Assembly (NCBI GenBank): GCA_027493885.1
Contig: JAOSJZ010000001.1
Location: 868,001 to 932,000 of the forward strand
Source: Gaiella sp.
GTDB lineage: Bacteria > Actinomycetota > Thermoleophilia > Gaiellales > Gaiellaceae
DNA length: 64,000 bases
Direction of reading: 5' to 3'
Shown here one piece after another: positions 51,928 to 61,477 of the stretch (the stretch's first letter is position 1; each line of letters starts with the position of its first letter). The translations under genes were made by a program, and so were the position numbers. Below the pieces are notes generated by a model, which was given only the letters and a program-made list of their open reading frames with translations, did not search any database and was not told the origin of the DNA.

Positions 51928-54502
51928 TCGTAGTGGAGCGCCTCGAGCGGGTTCAGCCTCGCCGCCCGTCGTGCCGGCGTGATCGCCGCAAGCAGGCCGA
52001 CGACGACGGCGAGGACGACGAGGAACACGAGCTGGCTGGTCGGCACCTCGAAGCGGACGTCGAACTCGCCGAGCGCGCGCGTCACGAGCAGGGCGAGGAA
52101 GATCCCGAGCGGCAGGCCGAGCGCTGCGCCGATGAGCGCGGTGATGACGCTCTCGTGGCGGATCATCCGCCGCACCTGCCGGCGCGTCATCCCCACCGCG
52201 CGCAGCATCCCGAGCTCGCGCGTGCGCTCGAAGACCGAGAGCACGAGCGTGTTGACCATGCCGAACAGGCTGATGATCACCGAGAGGGCGAGCAGCACGT
52301 AGAGCATCGTGAGGAACTGGTCGAACTCGCGGTCCTCCTTCTCGATCCACTCCGCGCGCGTCTGCACGCGGGCGTCGGGGAAGCCCGCGGTCGCCCGCTC
52401 GAGCTCGGCGCGGCCGGCCTCGGTCGCCCCCTCCGGGAAGTTGACGAACGTGTACTGGTTGCGCGGACGGTCGACGAGCTCGTCGAAGGCGTCGATCGTG
52501 ATGCTGGCGTTCCCGAGCAGCGGGTAGAACGGCGGCGGCTTGTAGATCCCCTCGACCCGGGCCTCCAGCTCCGTGCCCTGGCCGGTTCGGATCGTCACCT
52601 GCTGACCCGCGACGATGCCGTTGTCCTCGGCGAAGCTCTCGTCGACGATCATTCCGCCGTCCGCCAGCTCGGCCAGGGTCGCGTCCGACCCGCCGGTCCA
52701 GTCGAACGCGTAGCCCTCGGTGATCAGCTCCGGGTCGATCCCCGTCAGGTAGCCGCCGTGGCCGTCGATCTCGGCGATCTCCGAACGGACGTGCGTGACG
52801 GTCTCCGCCGAGGGCGCCTTCGCCGCCTCGTCGCCCACCGCCGCGACGAACGGCGTGTAGCCGTCCTGCGAGGTGATGACGAAGCTCGCGACGATCTGCT
52901 CCTCGATCGCGTTGCGGTTCGAAGCCTTCATGCCGTTCGCGAGCGTCGCCACGAACGCGACGAGCGCGACGCCGATCATCAGCGCGGCCGCGGTCGCGGC
53001 CGTGCGACCCGGGTTGCGGATCGCGTTGCGACGCGCGAGCCCGCCCGCGGCGCCGCCGATCGAGCGGGCGGGCAGGCCGACGGCGGCGGCGAGCGGCCGC
53101 ACGAGCTTGGACGAGATCATCGCGACGCCGACGAAGAGGAGCAGCACGCCCCCGCGATCGAGAGCAGGCGCTGCGCGGTCCCGACCTCGTCGGCGAACAT
53201 CGAGTAGCCGAGCAGGCCCAGCGCGACCGCGATCAGAACGATCGCGACGTGAGGCGTCAGCCGGTGCCAGCGGCCCTTCGGAAGCTCGGCGCCCTCACGC
53301 ACGGCCGCGATCGGCGGGACCCGGGTCGCGCGGATGGCCGGGAAGAGACCGGCGACGACTGTGATGAGCGTGCCGACGAGCAGCGAGACGACGATCGTCC
53401 GCGTCGCGAACACGGTGTCTGCGAGCGGCAGCTCGAGGTTCAGCGCGCGGAACAGCGCCTCGAGGCCCTTCGCCAGGGCGAGCCCGAGGAACAGGCCGAT
53501 CACCGAGGCCGAGAAGCCGATCACGAACGCCTCGAGCAGCACCGAGCGGAGCACCTGGCGGCGCGAGGCGCCGAGCGTGCGCAGCGTCGCGAACTCGCGC
53601 GTGCGCTGCGCGACGGTGATCGACAGCGTGTTGAAGATGACGAACGAGCCGACGAAGAGGGCGATCCCGGCGAACGCAAGCAGGAAGTAGCGGATGAACG
53701 TCGTGAACTCGCTGATCTCCTCCTTGTCGTCCTCCGCCTCCGCGACGCCCGTCCTGACCTGCGCGTTCGCCGGCAGGATCGGACGGATCTCGGCCATCAG
53801 CTGCTCGGCGTCGACGCCGTCCTTCCCGGCGACGGAGATCGCGTCGAACTCGCCGTCACGGTCGAAGAGCTCCTGCGCGGTCCCGACGTCGAAGATCGCG
53901 AAGGTCGTCGTCCCCAGCGATCTCACGTTGCCGAACTTCGCGATGCCCACGACCTCGAAGGGGCGCTTCGGCTGCAGCGTCGAGATCTCGATCGTTCCAC
54001 CGACGGAGAAGTCCTCCCGGTCCGCCACGCCGGCGTCGATCACGACCTCGCCGTCGCCCTCAGGCCAGCGCCCCTCGAGCAGGCTGAGCGGGTTGAAGCG
54101 CGAGAGCTCGGGGCTCGTGTCGATGCCGAACCCGAGGCTCGGAGCCCCTTGCGTCTCGACCGCCTTGCCGTCGTCGCCGATGAGCTTCGCGTTCGTCTCG
54201 TCGTAGACGCCGCCCATCGCGAGCTCGACGGAGGGCAGCGCACGGATCGTCTCGAGGAGCGATGCCGGGACGGGCGGCCGCTCCGCCTCCTCACCGAAGA
54301 CGTTGATGTCTGCGCCCTTGCCGGAGACGACGACGTCCGTCCCGGCGTACGACTGGTCGAAGATGCTCGAGAACGCCCTGTCGATCGTGTCCGTGAGGAC
54401 GTACGTGCCGCTGATCATCGCGACACCGAGGACGATCGCGAGCGCGGTGAGGAACGTCCGGAACTTCCTGCCCGCGAGGCTCTTCAGCGAGAAGCGCGTC
54501 AC
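51924..54502 (-). CDS. FtsX-like ABC transporter permease, interrupted by a 1-nt frameshift
   Basis: About 859 residues when repaired, a close paralogue of the next gene and of the same layout. The 5' part runs from GTG 54502 (TRFSLKSLAGRKFRTFLTAL) to LLSIAG. The 3' part resumes LLLFVGVAMISSKLVRPLAA and ends RRAARLNPLEALHYE. They join if one base is added in the C5 run at 53149-53153. Both parts are complete, so an assembly deletion is likely. The GTG start overlaps the ATPase stop by 4 nt. The pair likely arose by tandem duplication. Confidence 0.88.
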
Positions 54503-55239
54503 GCCTGCGCGATCTCTTCCATCGCCTCGTTGATCTCGTGCTGCGTCGCGCCCGCCAGCTCGCGGACGATCAGCCCGTCGGCGAGGTACAGGACGCGGTC
54601 GGCGATCGCCGCTGCGCGCGCCTCGTGGGTGACCATCACGATCGTCTGCCCGAGCTGCTCGACGGAGTGCCGCAGGAGCTCGAGGATCTCGTGGCCGGTA
54701 TGCGAATCGAGGTTGCCCGTCGGCTCGTCGGCGAACACGACGTCGGGCCGGGAGACGAGCGCCCGCGCGATGGCGACGCGCTGCTGCTGGCCGCCCGAGA
54801 GCTCGGCGGGGCGGTGCGAGAGGCGGTCGCCAAGGCCGACGGCCGCCACGAGCTGGTCGTAGTAGCCAGGGTCGGGCTTCTCGCCGGCGATCGAGAGCGG
54901 CAGCGTGATGTTCTCGCCGGCGTCGAGCATGGGCAGCAGGTTGAAGAACTGGAACACGAAGCCGATGTGCTCGCGCCGGAGCTTCGTCAGGTCCGAGTCG
55001 CTCAAGGTCGTGATCTCCTTGCCGGCAATCGCGACCGAGCCCGACGTGGGCTTGTCGAGCCCGGCCAGGATGTGCATCAGCGTCGACTTGCCCGAGCCGG
55101 ACGGGCCCATCACGGCCGTGAGCTTCCCGCGCGGGACCTCCACCGAGACCCCGCGCAGCGCGTCGACGGCGGTTTCGCCCTCGCCGTACCGTCGCGTGAC
55201 CTCGCGCGCCACGACGACGGTCGCGTTGTCTGCCTCCAT
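54499..55239 (-). CDS. ABC transporter ATPase, LolD/MacB type
   Basis: A 246-residue ATPase. Walker A is GPSGSGKST, the Q-loop is FQFFNLLPML, the signature is [15 protein letters not shown], Walker B is VVFADEPTGNLDS and the H-loop is MVTHEARAA. The TGNLDS form is typical of the LolD/MacB/FtsE group that works with FtsX-type permeases, which follow directly. ATG 55239 has a GGAGTGAGGAGAG site. A TAGGGT box (55316-55311) gives a normal leader of about 70 nt, so this operon is not leaderless. Confidence 0.95.
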   Translation of the reverse strand: MEADNATVVVAREVTRRYGEGETAVDALRGVSVEVPRGKLTAVMGPSGSGKSTLMHILAGLDKPTSGSVAIAGKEITTLSDSDLTKLRREHIGFVFQFFNLLPMLDAGENITLPLSIAGEKPDPGYYDQLVAAVGLGDRLSHRPAELSGGQQQRVAIARALVSRPDVVFADEPTGNLDSHTGHEILELLRHSVEQLGQTIVMVTHEARAAAIADRVLYLADGLIVRELAGATQHEINEAMEEIAQA

Positions 55240-55330
55240 GCTCTCTCCTCACTCCTTCGGGTTCGTGGTCGACAGGTTGCCGACCGACGAAACGCCCCAT
55301 GGTGCGGAAAACCCTACCCCCGCGTGGTGC

Positions 55331-55394
55331 CTGACCCCAGTGACGCTCCCCGGGGTCGAGACGCCGCCGATGGGCAGCGCCCCACCGGGGTCAG
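55331..55394 (-). terminator. Inverted repeat at the 3' end of the aminotransferase gene
   Basis: CTGACCCCGGTG and CACTGGGGTCAG (minus strand) form a 12-bp stem with one wobble pair and a loop of about 40 nt that is itself GC-rich. The aminotransferase stop lies in the first arm. There is no T run, so it may be a processing or rho-type end or a mobile repeat rather than an intrinsic terminator. Confidence 0.4.
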
Positions 55395-56833
55395 ATCCGG
55401 CGCTGCGCCTCGGCGAGCACGTCGCCGAGAATCCCGACGATCTCGTCGATCTCGGTTCCGGTCGCGACGAGCGGCGGCGAGATCTGCACGACCGGGTCGC
55501 CGCGGTCGTCCGTGCGGCAGATGAGACCGGCCTCGAAGAGCGCGGGCGAGAGGTAGCCGCGGAGCAGCGTCTCGCACTCCTCGTCCGAGAACGTCGCGCG
55601 CGTCTCCTTGTCGCGCACGAGCTCGAGGGCGTAGAAGAACCCCGTCCCGCGCACGTCGCCGACGATGTCGAGATCGAGCAGCGTCTCGAGCTTCGCTCGG
55701 AACGCGTCCTCGGTCGCGCGCACGTGCTCGACGATCCCCTCGCGCTTCATGATCTCGATGTTCGCGAGCGCGATCGCGCACATCACGGGATGGCCGCCGA
55801 AGGTGATCCCGTGCGAGTACATCGAGGTCGCGTCGAGGAACGGCTCCATCACCCGGTCGGTCGCGATCACCGCGCCGATCGCGCCGTACGACGACGAGAG
55901 CCCCTTGGCCAGGGTGACGATGTCCGGGCGGATGTCGTAGCGCTCGGAGCCGAACCAGTAGCCGAGGCGGCCGAACGCGGTGATCACCTCGTCGGCGGAG
56001 AGAAGGATGTCGTAGCGGTCGCAGAGCTCGCGGACGCCCTGCCAGTACCCGACCGGCGGCGTGAAGCAGCCGCCGGCGTTCTGCACCGGCTCCATGTGGA
56101 CGAGGCACACCGTCTCGGGCCCCATCGAGAGGATCGTCTGCTCGAGGTCGTCGAGGAGGAACGAGGTGAAGTCCTGCTCCGTCTCGTCCGGCCGACGGTG
56201 GTAGCGGTTCGTGTTGTGCACGTGCCGCACCTCGGGCAGCAGCGGCTCGAACGGCATCCGGATCGCGGGGATGCCGTTGATCGAGAGCGCGCCGAGGGTG
56301 GTGCCGTGGTAGGCGAGGTGACGCGCGATCGCCTTGTAGCGCCGCTGCGGCTTCCCCGCCGCGACCAGCGCGTCGTGGAACGTCTCGGGCTCGGCGGCGG
56401 CGCGGCGCAGCCGCTTCTCGCCGCGCACGAGGTAGTACTGCCGCGCGAGCTTCCAGGCCGACTCGACCGCCTCCGAGCCGCCCGACACGAAGAACACGCG
56501 GTTGAGATCGCCGGGCGCTAGCGACGCGACCTCGGCTGCGAGCTCGATCGCGCGGGGATGGGCATACGACCAGTTCGTGTAGAAGGGCAGCTCGCGCATC
56601 TGCTCGAGCGCGGCCTGCCCGATCTCCTCCCCGTGCGAGTAGCCGATGTTCACGGAGAAGAGACCGGCGAGCGCGTCGAGGTAGCGCTTGCCCTTCGCAT
56701 CCTCGAGGTAGCACCCCTCGCCGCGCACGATGATCGGCACCTCCGCCGCGTCGTAGCCGCCCATGCGCGTGAAGTGCATCCAGAGGTGGTCCTTGGCGAG
56801 CTGTTGCAGGTCGACGGTCGTGGTCTCGGTCAT
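55391..56833 (-). CDS. Class III aminotransferase (putrescine/omega-amino acid type)
   Basis: A 480-residue PLP aminotransferase. It has GEGCYLEDAKGKRYLDALAG, FVSGGSEAVESAWKLARQYY, LAYHGTTLGALSINGIP, LLSADEVITAFGRLG and the PLP lysine in VTLAKGLSSSY. The operon carries polyamine uptake genes, so transfer of an amino group from putrescine (SpuC-like) is the likely role, giving 4-aminobutanal. ATG 56833 overlaps the potC stop by 4 nt. The substrate is inferred from context, and related enzymes act on beta-alanine or taurine. Confidence 0.88.
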   Translation of the reverse strand: MTETTTVDLQQLAKDHLWMHFTRMGGYDAAEVPIIVRGEGCYLEDAKGKRYLDALAGLFSVNIGYSHGEEIGQAALEQMRELPFYTNWSYAHPRAIELAAEVASLAPGDLNRVFFVSGGSEAVESAWKLARQYYLVRGEKRLRRAAAEPETFHDALVAAGKPQRRYKAIARHLAYHGTTLGALSINGIPAIRMPFEPLLPEVRHVHNTNRYHRRPDETEQDFTSFLLDDLEQTILSMGPETVCLVHMEPVQNAGGCFTPPVGYWQGVRELCDRYDILLSADEVITAFGRLGYWFGSERYDIRPDIVTLAKGLSSSYGAIGAVIATDRVMEPFLDATSMYSHGITFGGHPVMCAIALANIEIMKREGIVEHVRATEDAFRAKLETLLDLDIVGDVRGTGFFYALELVRDKETRATFSDEECETLLRGYLSPALFEAGLICRTDDRGDPVVQISPPLVATGTEIDEIVGILGDVLAEAQRRI

Positions 56834-57678
56834 GCGGCCTCCGGTCGAGAGAGCTGGTCGGGCACGGGGAGCGCAGCGGGCATCGACTCGCGCGCGCGGC
56901 GGGCTGCGCGGACGGCCCAGAGGACGTTGCCCACCATGAAGAGCACGGAAACGAGGAAGATCGCGCTCGCGATCACGTTGACCTGGGGCGGGACTGCCAC
57001 GCGCGCGGCGCCCCAGACGAAGAGCGGGAACGTGGTCGTCGAGCCCGCGACGAAGTACGTGATCACGAAGTCGTCGATCGAGAGCGCGAAGCCGAGCAGC
57101 GCCGCGCTCAAGATCGCCGGGGCGAGCAGGGGCAGCGTCACCTTGCGGAACGTCACCCACTCGTTCGCCCCGAGGTCCATCGCCGCCTCCTCGAGGTGGC
57201 GGTCGAAGTCGATCAGGCGCGCTTTCACCGTGACGACCACGTAGCTGACGATGAACATCACGTGCGCGATGAAGATCGTCAGGAACCCGGTGACGACCCG
57301 CGCGTTGATGAAGAGCGTGAGGAGCGACGCGCCGAGCACGATCTCCGGCGTCGACATCGGCAGGAACACGAGCACGTTGACGACGCCGCGTCCCCGAAAC
57401 CGGTGCCGCACGATCGCGAGCGCGATCAGGGTGCCGAGCACCGTCGCGGCAATCGTCGAGACGATCGCGATCTCGAGCGACTTGACGACCGCGTCGCGGA
57501 TGCCGGGCACGGCGTCCCAGTGCACCCAGTTGTCGAACGTGAAGCCCTCCCAGACGTAGTTGAAGCGGCCCGCAGGGGCGTTGAACGAGAAGAGGAGCAC
57601 GACCGAGACCGGGAGCAGCAGGTAGCAGAACGCGAGGATCGCGTAGCCGGTCAGGAGGTGGCGGCGGATCCAGGTCAT
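56830..57678 (-). CDS. Polyamine ABC transporter permease (PotC-like)
   Basis: A 282-residue permease with six hydrophobic segments. FNAPAGRFNYVWEGFTFDNW is followed by the EAA loop LEEAAMDLGANEWVTFRKVT, and DDFVITYFVAGSTTTFPLFV is highly characteristic of PotC. It forms the channel with the PotB-like protein, which precedes it by 9 nt. It overlaps the aminotransferase gene by 4 nt, tying uptake to catabolism. Confidence 0.92.
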   Translation of the reverse strand: MTWIRRHLLTGYAILAFCYLLLPVSVVLLFSFNAPAGRFNYVWEGFTFDNWVHWDAVPGIRDAVVKSLEIAIVSTIAATVLGTLIALAIVRHRFRGRGVVNVLVFLPMSTPEIVLGASLLTLFINARVVTGFLTIFIAHVMFIVSYVVVTVKARLIDFDRHLEEAAMDLGANEWVTFRKVTLPLLAPAILSAALLGFALSIDDFVITYFVAGSTTTFPLFVWGAARVAVPPQVNVIASAIFLVSVLFMVGNVLWAVRAARRARESMPAALPVPDQLSRPEAA

Positions 57679-57687
57679 CGTGCTCGC

Positions 57688-58545
57688 CTACCCGGTGAGC
57701 CTCTCCGTGCCGACGATCCGCGCGTAGACGAGCAGTGCGGCGAGGATCAGCGCCATCAGGATGAACGAGAGCGCGGCTGCGGCGGGGTAGTCGATCAGCT
57801 CGAGGAACTTCGACTGGATCACGTTGCCGACCATCGACTGGCGCGGCGTCCCGAGCAGCTGGGCGTTGATGAAGTCGCCGGCCGCGGGGATGAACGTGAG
57901 CAGCGTGCCCGCGACGATCCCCGGCGCCGAGAGCGGGAGCGTCACGCGCAGGAACGCCTGGCGCTTCGACGCGTAGAGGTCCTCGGCCGCCTCGAGCAGC
58001 CGCGCGTCGATCTGCTCGAGCGAGACGTAGAGCGGCAGCGCCATGAAGGGGAGGAAGTTGTAGGTGATGCCCGCGACCACGGCGATGCCGGTCGCGAGGA
58101 GGCGCCCGTCCTCGGCAACGAGCCCGATCGCCTGGAACGCGCTCACCACCGGCCCCTCGTCGGCCAGGATGTTGAGCCAGGCGAGCGTCCGCACGAGGTA
58201 CGTGACAAAGAGCGGCGCGACGATGAGGATCAGGAACAGGTTCTTCCAGCGACCGCCGCGGAACGCGATCCAGTAGACGAGCGGATACGAGACGGCGAGC
58301 GCGAGGATCGTCGCGATGCCGGCGTAGAGGAACGAGCGGAGCAGCTGCTCGTCGTAGGTGGTGATCGCGTCCCAGTAGTTCGAGAACGACCAGGTGAACG
58401 TGTAGCCGCTCTCGAACGACCCCGACTCGAGCGACTGGTAGCCGAGGAACCCGAGCGGCACGAGGAAGAAGACCGCGAGCCAGGCGATGCCCGGCAGGAG
58501 CAGCAGGTAGGGCGTGAGCCCCTTGTGGCGGTGGAGGAAGCTCAC
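57688..58545 (-). CDS. Polyamine ABC transporter permease (PotB-like)
   Basis: A 285-residue permease with six membrane helices. LLLPGIAWLAVFFLVPLGF at the start, FLILIVAPLFVTYLVRTLAW and the EAA loop LLEAAEDLYASKRQAFLRVT, then GDFINAQLLGTPRQSMVGN, are typical of PotB. GTG 58545 lies 10 nt after the binding-protein stop. It acts with the PotA, PotC and PotD homologues next to it. Confidence 0.92.
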   Translation of the reverse strand: MSFLHRHKGLTPYLLLLPGIAWLAVFFLVPLGFLGYQSLESGSFESGYTFTWSFSNYWDAITTYDEQLLRSFLYAGIATILALAVSYPLVYWIAFRGGRWKNLFLILIVAPLFVTYLVRTLAWLNILADEGPVVSAFQAIGLVAEDGRLLATGIAVVAGITYNFLPFMALPLYVSLEQIDARLLEAAEDLYASKRQAFLRVTLPLSAPGIVAGTLLTFIPAAGDFINAQLLGTPRQSMVGNVIQSKFLELIDYPAAAALSFILMALILAALLVYARIVGTERLTG

Positions 58546-58555
58546 GCCCAGCCGG

Positions 58556-59701
58556 CTACGCGCCCAGGATGGTCTGCCACTTCTGGATGTAGTCCTCGTT
58601 CTGGAGCGCCTCCGAGTCGAACTGGTGGAGGTCCGAGAGCATCTCGTCCGTCGGGAAGATGAGCGTGTTGTCCGCGATCTCGGGGTCGATCTTGACCATC
58701 TCCTCGCGAGCCCCCGTGACCGGCGAGGTGAAGTTGACGTACGCGGCGATCTGGGCCGCGATCTTCGGGTCGTAGACGAAGTTCATGTACGTCGACGCGG
58801 TCGGGACGCTGCCGTCGGTGGGGATGAGCATGTTGTCCGTCCAGATCATCGCCCCCTTCTCGGGGATCGCCCACTTCAGCTTGGGGTTCGCGGGCAGGAG
58901 CTGCACGACGTCGCCCGACCAGGCGATCGCCGCCGCGATGTCCCCCTTGGTCAGGGGCTGCGCGTAGTCGTTCCCGGTGAAGCGCCTGACCTGGCCGCTG
59001 TCGACCGCCTTCTGGACGGTCGCCAGCGCCCGATCGAACGACTCGTCGCTCACCTGCGCCGGATCGTCGCCGTTCGAGAGCATGACGAGCCCGACCGTGT
59101 CGGCGAGCTCCGTGAGCAGGGTCACCTTGCCCTTCAGCTTCGGGTCCTCGAGAAGCTGCTGGATCGAGGTCACCGGCCCGGTGACCTCCTCGTTCCAGGC
59201 GACTCCCGTCATGCCGGACTGCCAGGGCAGCGAGTACTTCCGGTCGGGGTCGAAGGGCGGGCTCGCCTGGGCGTCGACGAGGTTCGCGATGTTCGGAATC
59301 TTGTCCTTGTCGAGCTCCTCCGCCCAGCCCTTCGAGATCATCAGCGCGGGGAAGCGCGTGCTGTCGGTGAGGACGACGATGTCGCGGTCGATCCCGCGAC
59401 CCTGGCTGAGCGGGCCCTGGATCTTCCCGAAGTACGAGGCGTTGTCGTTGATGTCCTCGTAGTACCGCACCTCGATCCCGGTCTGCTTCGTGAACTCGTC
59501 GAGGGTGGGGCGCTTCTTCGTCGTCTCGTCGAAGTCGATGTAGAGCGGCCAGTTCGAGAACCGCAGCACGTCCGCGACCTCGCCGCCGTCCCCACCACCG
59601 CCACCGCCACCGCAGGCCGCAAGGAGCCCAGGAAGGCTCAGCATGGTAACGCCGGCCGCACCGCGCTGGACGAGTTGTCGACGGGTGATGCGCGTGGTCA
59701 T
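58556..59701 (-). CDS. Polyamine ABC transporter substrate-binding lipoprotein (PotD-like)
   Basis: A 381-residue secreted protein. The N-terminus has twin arginines (TRITRRQLVQRG), a hydrophobic stretch and a lipobox LLAAC followed by a glycine run, so it is a lipoprotein that may use the Tat route. The mature domain starts LRFSNWPLYIDFDE and has PWQSGMTGVAWNEE and DNMLIPTDGSVPTAST, as in PotD/PotF. ATG 59701 overlaps the potA stop by 4 nt. Confidence 0.92.
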   Translation of the reverse strand: MTTRITRRQLVQRGAAGVTMLSLPGLLAACGGGGGGGDGGEVADVLRFSNWPLYIDFDETTKKRPTLDEFTKQTGIEVRYYEDINDNASYFGKIQGPLSQGRGIDRDIVVLTDSTRFPALMISKGWAEELDKDKIPNIANLVDAQASPPFDPDRKYSLPWQSGMTGVAWNEEVTGPVTSIQQLLEDPKLKGKVTLLTELADTVGLVMLSNGDDPAQVSDESFDRALATVQKAVDSGQVRRFTGNDYAQPLTKGDIAAAIAWSGDVVQLLPANPKLKWAIPEKGAMIWTDNMLIPTDGSVPTASTYMNFVYDPKIAAQIAAYVNFTSPVTGAREEMVKIDPEIADNTLIFPTDEMLSDLHQFDSEALQNEDYIQKWQTILGA

Positions 59702-60795
59702 ACGACGTGCTCCTCTCCTCGGTCTCCTGGATCCCCGCGATCGACGACGAACGTCGCCTCGGGCGCCCACGACAGCGTGACCTGGCTTCCGGGCGCGGGC
59801 GCGACGCCTCCGGCCTCGACGTTCTGGTGGAACACCGTGAGCTCGCCGACGGACGTCGTCACGACGACCTCGGTCGCAACGCCGATGTAGGCGGACTCCT
59901 TGACCTTGCCCGCGAGCCGGTTGACGCCGCCGTTCGAAAGGCTGATCTTCTCGGGACGGACGCCGATCGAGACGGGGCCGCGAGTCCCGTTCGTCGACGC
60001 GCGCAACTCCGAGCCGTCGACGAGGCGGACGAGCCCTTCCCCGGTGATCGTCCCCGCGAGCAGGTTCGACTTGCCGAGGAACCCGGCCACGAACGCGGAC
60101 TGCGGCCGCTCGTACAGGTCCGCCGGCGTCCCGAGCTGCTCGATCCGCCCACCGTTCATGACGGCGATCGTGTCGGCCATCGTCATCGCCTCCTCCTGGT
60201 CGTGCGTGACGTGGACGAACGTGATCCCGATCTCGTGCTGGATCCGCTTCAGCTCGAGCTGCATCTGCTTGCGGAGCTTGAGGTCGAGCGCCCCGAGCGG
60301 CTCGTCGAGGAGGAGCACCCGCGGGTTACAGACGATCGCTCGCGCGAGCGCGACGCGCTGCTGCTGGCCGCCCGAGAGCTGGCGCGGCTTGCGGCTCTCG
60401 CGGCCGGCGAGGTCGACGAGCTCGAGGATCTCGGCGACGCGCGTGTTCACCTCGGCCCTGGCGATGCCCTTGCGCTGGAGCCCGAAGGCGACGTTGTCGG
60501 CGATCGTCATGTGCGGGAACAGCGCGTAGCTCTGGAAGACCGTGTTGACGTCCCGCTTGTAGGGCGGAAGCCCGACGACGTCGCGGTCGCCGAGGAAGAT
60601 CCGCCCCGAGGTCGCCTCCTCGAAGCCGCCGATCATCCGCAGCGTCGTCGTCTTGCCGCAGCCCGAGGGGCCGAGCAGCGCGAAGAACGAGCCGCGCGGG
60701 ATCTCCAGCGAGATCCCGTCCACCGCCCGCATCTCGCCGAACTCCTTCACGACCTCCTCGAGCCGGACGTCCGGTGATGTCATGCTCTCGCTCAC
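59698..60795 (-). CDS. Polyamine ABC transporter ATPase (PotA-like)
   Basis: A 365-residue ATPase with Walker [16 protein letters not shown], signature [16 protein letters not shown], Walker [16 protein letters not shown] and [12 protein letters not shown], then a C-terminal TOBE domain (from about residue 280: [12 protein letters not shown]). GTG 60795 overlaps the asnC stop by 4 nt, and ATG 60783 is another possible start. It powers the polyamine importer encoded downstream. Confidence 0.94.
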   Translation of the reverse strand: MSESMTSPDVRLEEVVKEFGEMRAVDGISLEIPRGSFFALLGPSGCGKTTTLRMIGGFEEATSGRIFLGDRDVVGLPPYKRDVNTVFQSYALFPHMTIADNVAFGLQRKGIARAEVNTRVAEILELVDLAGRESRKPRQLSGGQQQRVALARAIVCNPRVLLLDEPLGALDLKLRKQMQLELKRIQHEIGITFVHVTHDQEEAMTMADTIAVMNGGRIEQLGTPADLYERPQSAFVAGFLGKSNLLAGTITGEGLVRLVDGSELRASTNGTRGPVSIGVRPEKISLSNGGVNRLAGKVKESAYIGVATEVVVTTSVGELTVFHQNVEAGGVAPAPGSQVTLSWAPEATFVVDRGDPGDRGEEHVV

Positions 60796-61361
60796 CCGGG
60801 TGCCTCCTCGCTTCCGTCGTGGTCGCCCACGCCCCAGTCGTAGAGCTGCTTCCACAGCTCGAGGTAGAGGAACGTCTCGGTCGACACGACCTCGGGCAGC
60901 GCCCGCATCCGGTTCGTCACGTCGAGCAGCCCACGCCGGTCGGTGCAGACGACCTCGACGAGAAGGTCGAAGCGACCCGTGGTCACGACGACGTAGTCGG
61001 CCTCCTCCCAGTGGGAGAGCTCGTCGGCGACGTGCTCGGGCGGGCCGGTCGTCCTCACCCCCACCATCGCCTGCGACTCGAACCCGAGCCCGAGCGGGTT
61101 CGTGACGCCGGTCACCTGGAGGATGCTCTGGTCGCAGAGCCGCGCGTAGCGGGCGCGGACCGTCGCCTCGGAGACGCCGAGCGAGGCCGCGATCCGGCGG
61201 AACGACTCCCGGCCGTTCCGCTGCAGCGCGTGGATGATCCCCCGGTCGACCTGGTCGAGCTCGGGAGCGCGCGAGACGGGCCCGCGGCGGACGTGAGTAC
61301 GGTTCGGGACGCCCGGCGGGACTCTGTCGGGCGACGTTCTGGCATCCGACTCGCTGCGCAA
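60792..61361 (-). CDS. Lrp/AsnC family transcriptional regulator
   Basis: A 189-residue regulator. The helix-turn-helix is in ELDQVDRGIIHALQRNGRES and RRIAASLGVSEATVRARYAR, and the ligand-binding RAM/ACT-like domain follows (TTGRFDLLVEVVCTDRRGL). It is the first gene of the polyamine operon and is coupled to potA by a 4-nt overlap, so it probably senses a polyamine or amino acid and controls this operon. TTG 61361 is the likely start, with TAGGAA 15 nt upstream; the first 30 residues are poorly conserved and the true start could be later. Confidence 0.88.
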   Translation of the reverse strand: MRSESDARTSPDRVPPGVPNRTHVRRGPVSRAPELDQVDRGIIHALQRNGRESFRRIAASLGVSEATVRARYARLCDQSILQVTGVTNPLGLGFESQAMVGVRTTGPPEHVADELSHWEEADYVVVTTGRFDLLVEVVCTDRRGLLDVTNRMRALPEVVSTETFLYLELWKQLYDWGVGDHDGSEEAPG

Positions 61362-61438
61362 TGCGAGGGTTTCCTACCAAAACGACACGCAAAGCGCAAA
61401 TCGAGTCGATCCCTGCAGCGAGCGTCCGCCAGAGCCTA

Positions 61439-61477
61439 GAAGCTTTCGTGAGGCGCGAAGCGCCTCACGAAAGCTTC
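61439..61477 (-). terminator. Perfect 18-bp inverted repeat after the aldehyde dehydrogenase gene
   Basis: Arms at 61439-61456 and 61460-61477 are exact reverse complements around a 3-nt loop. The aldehyde dehydrogenase stop codon (61465-61467) lies within one arm. There is no long T run. It separates that gene from asnC and could act as a terminator in either direction. Confidence 0.6.
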
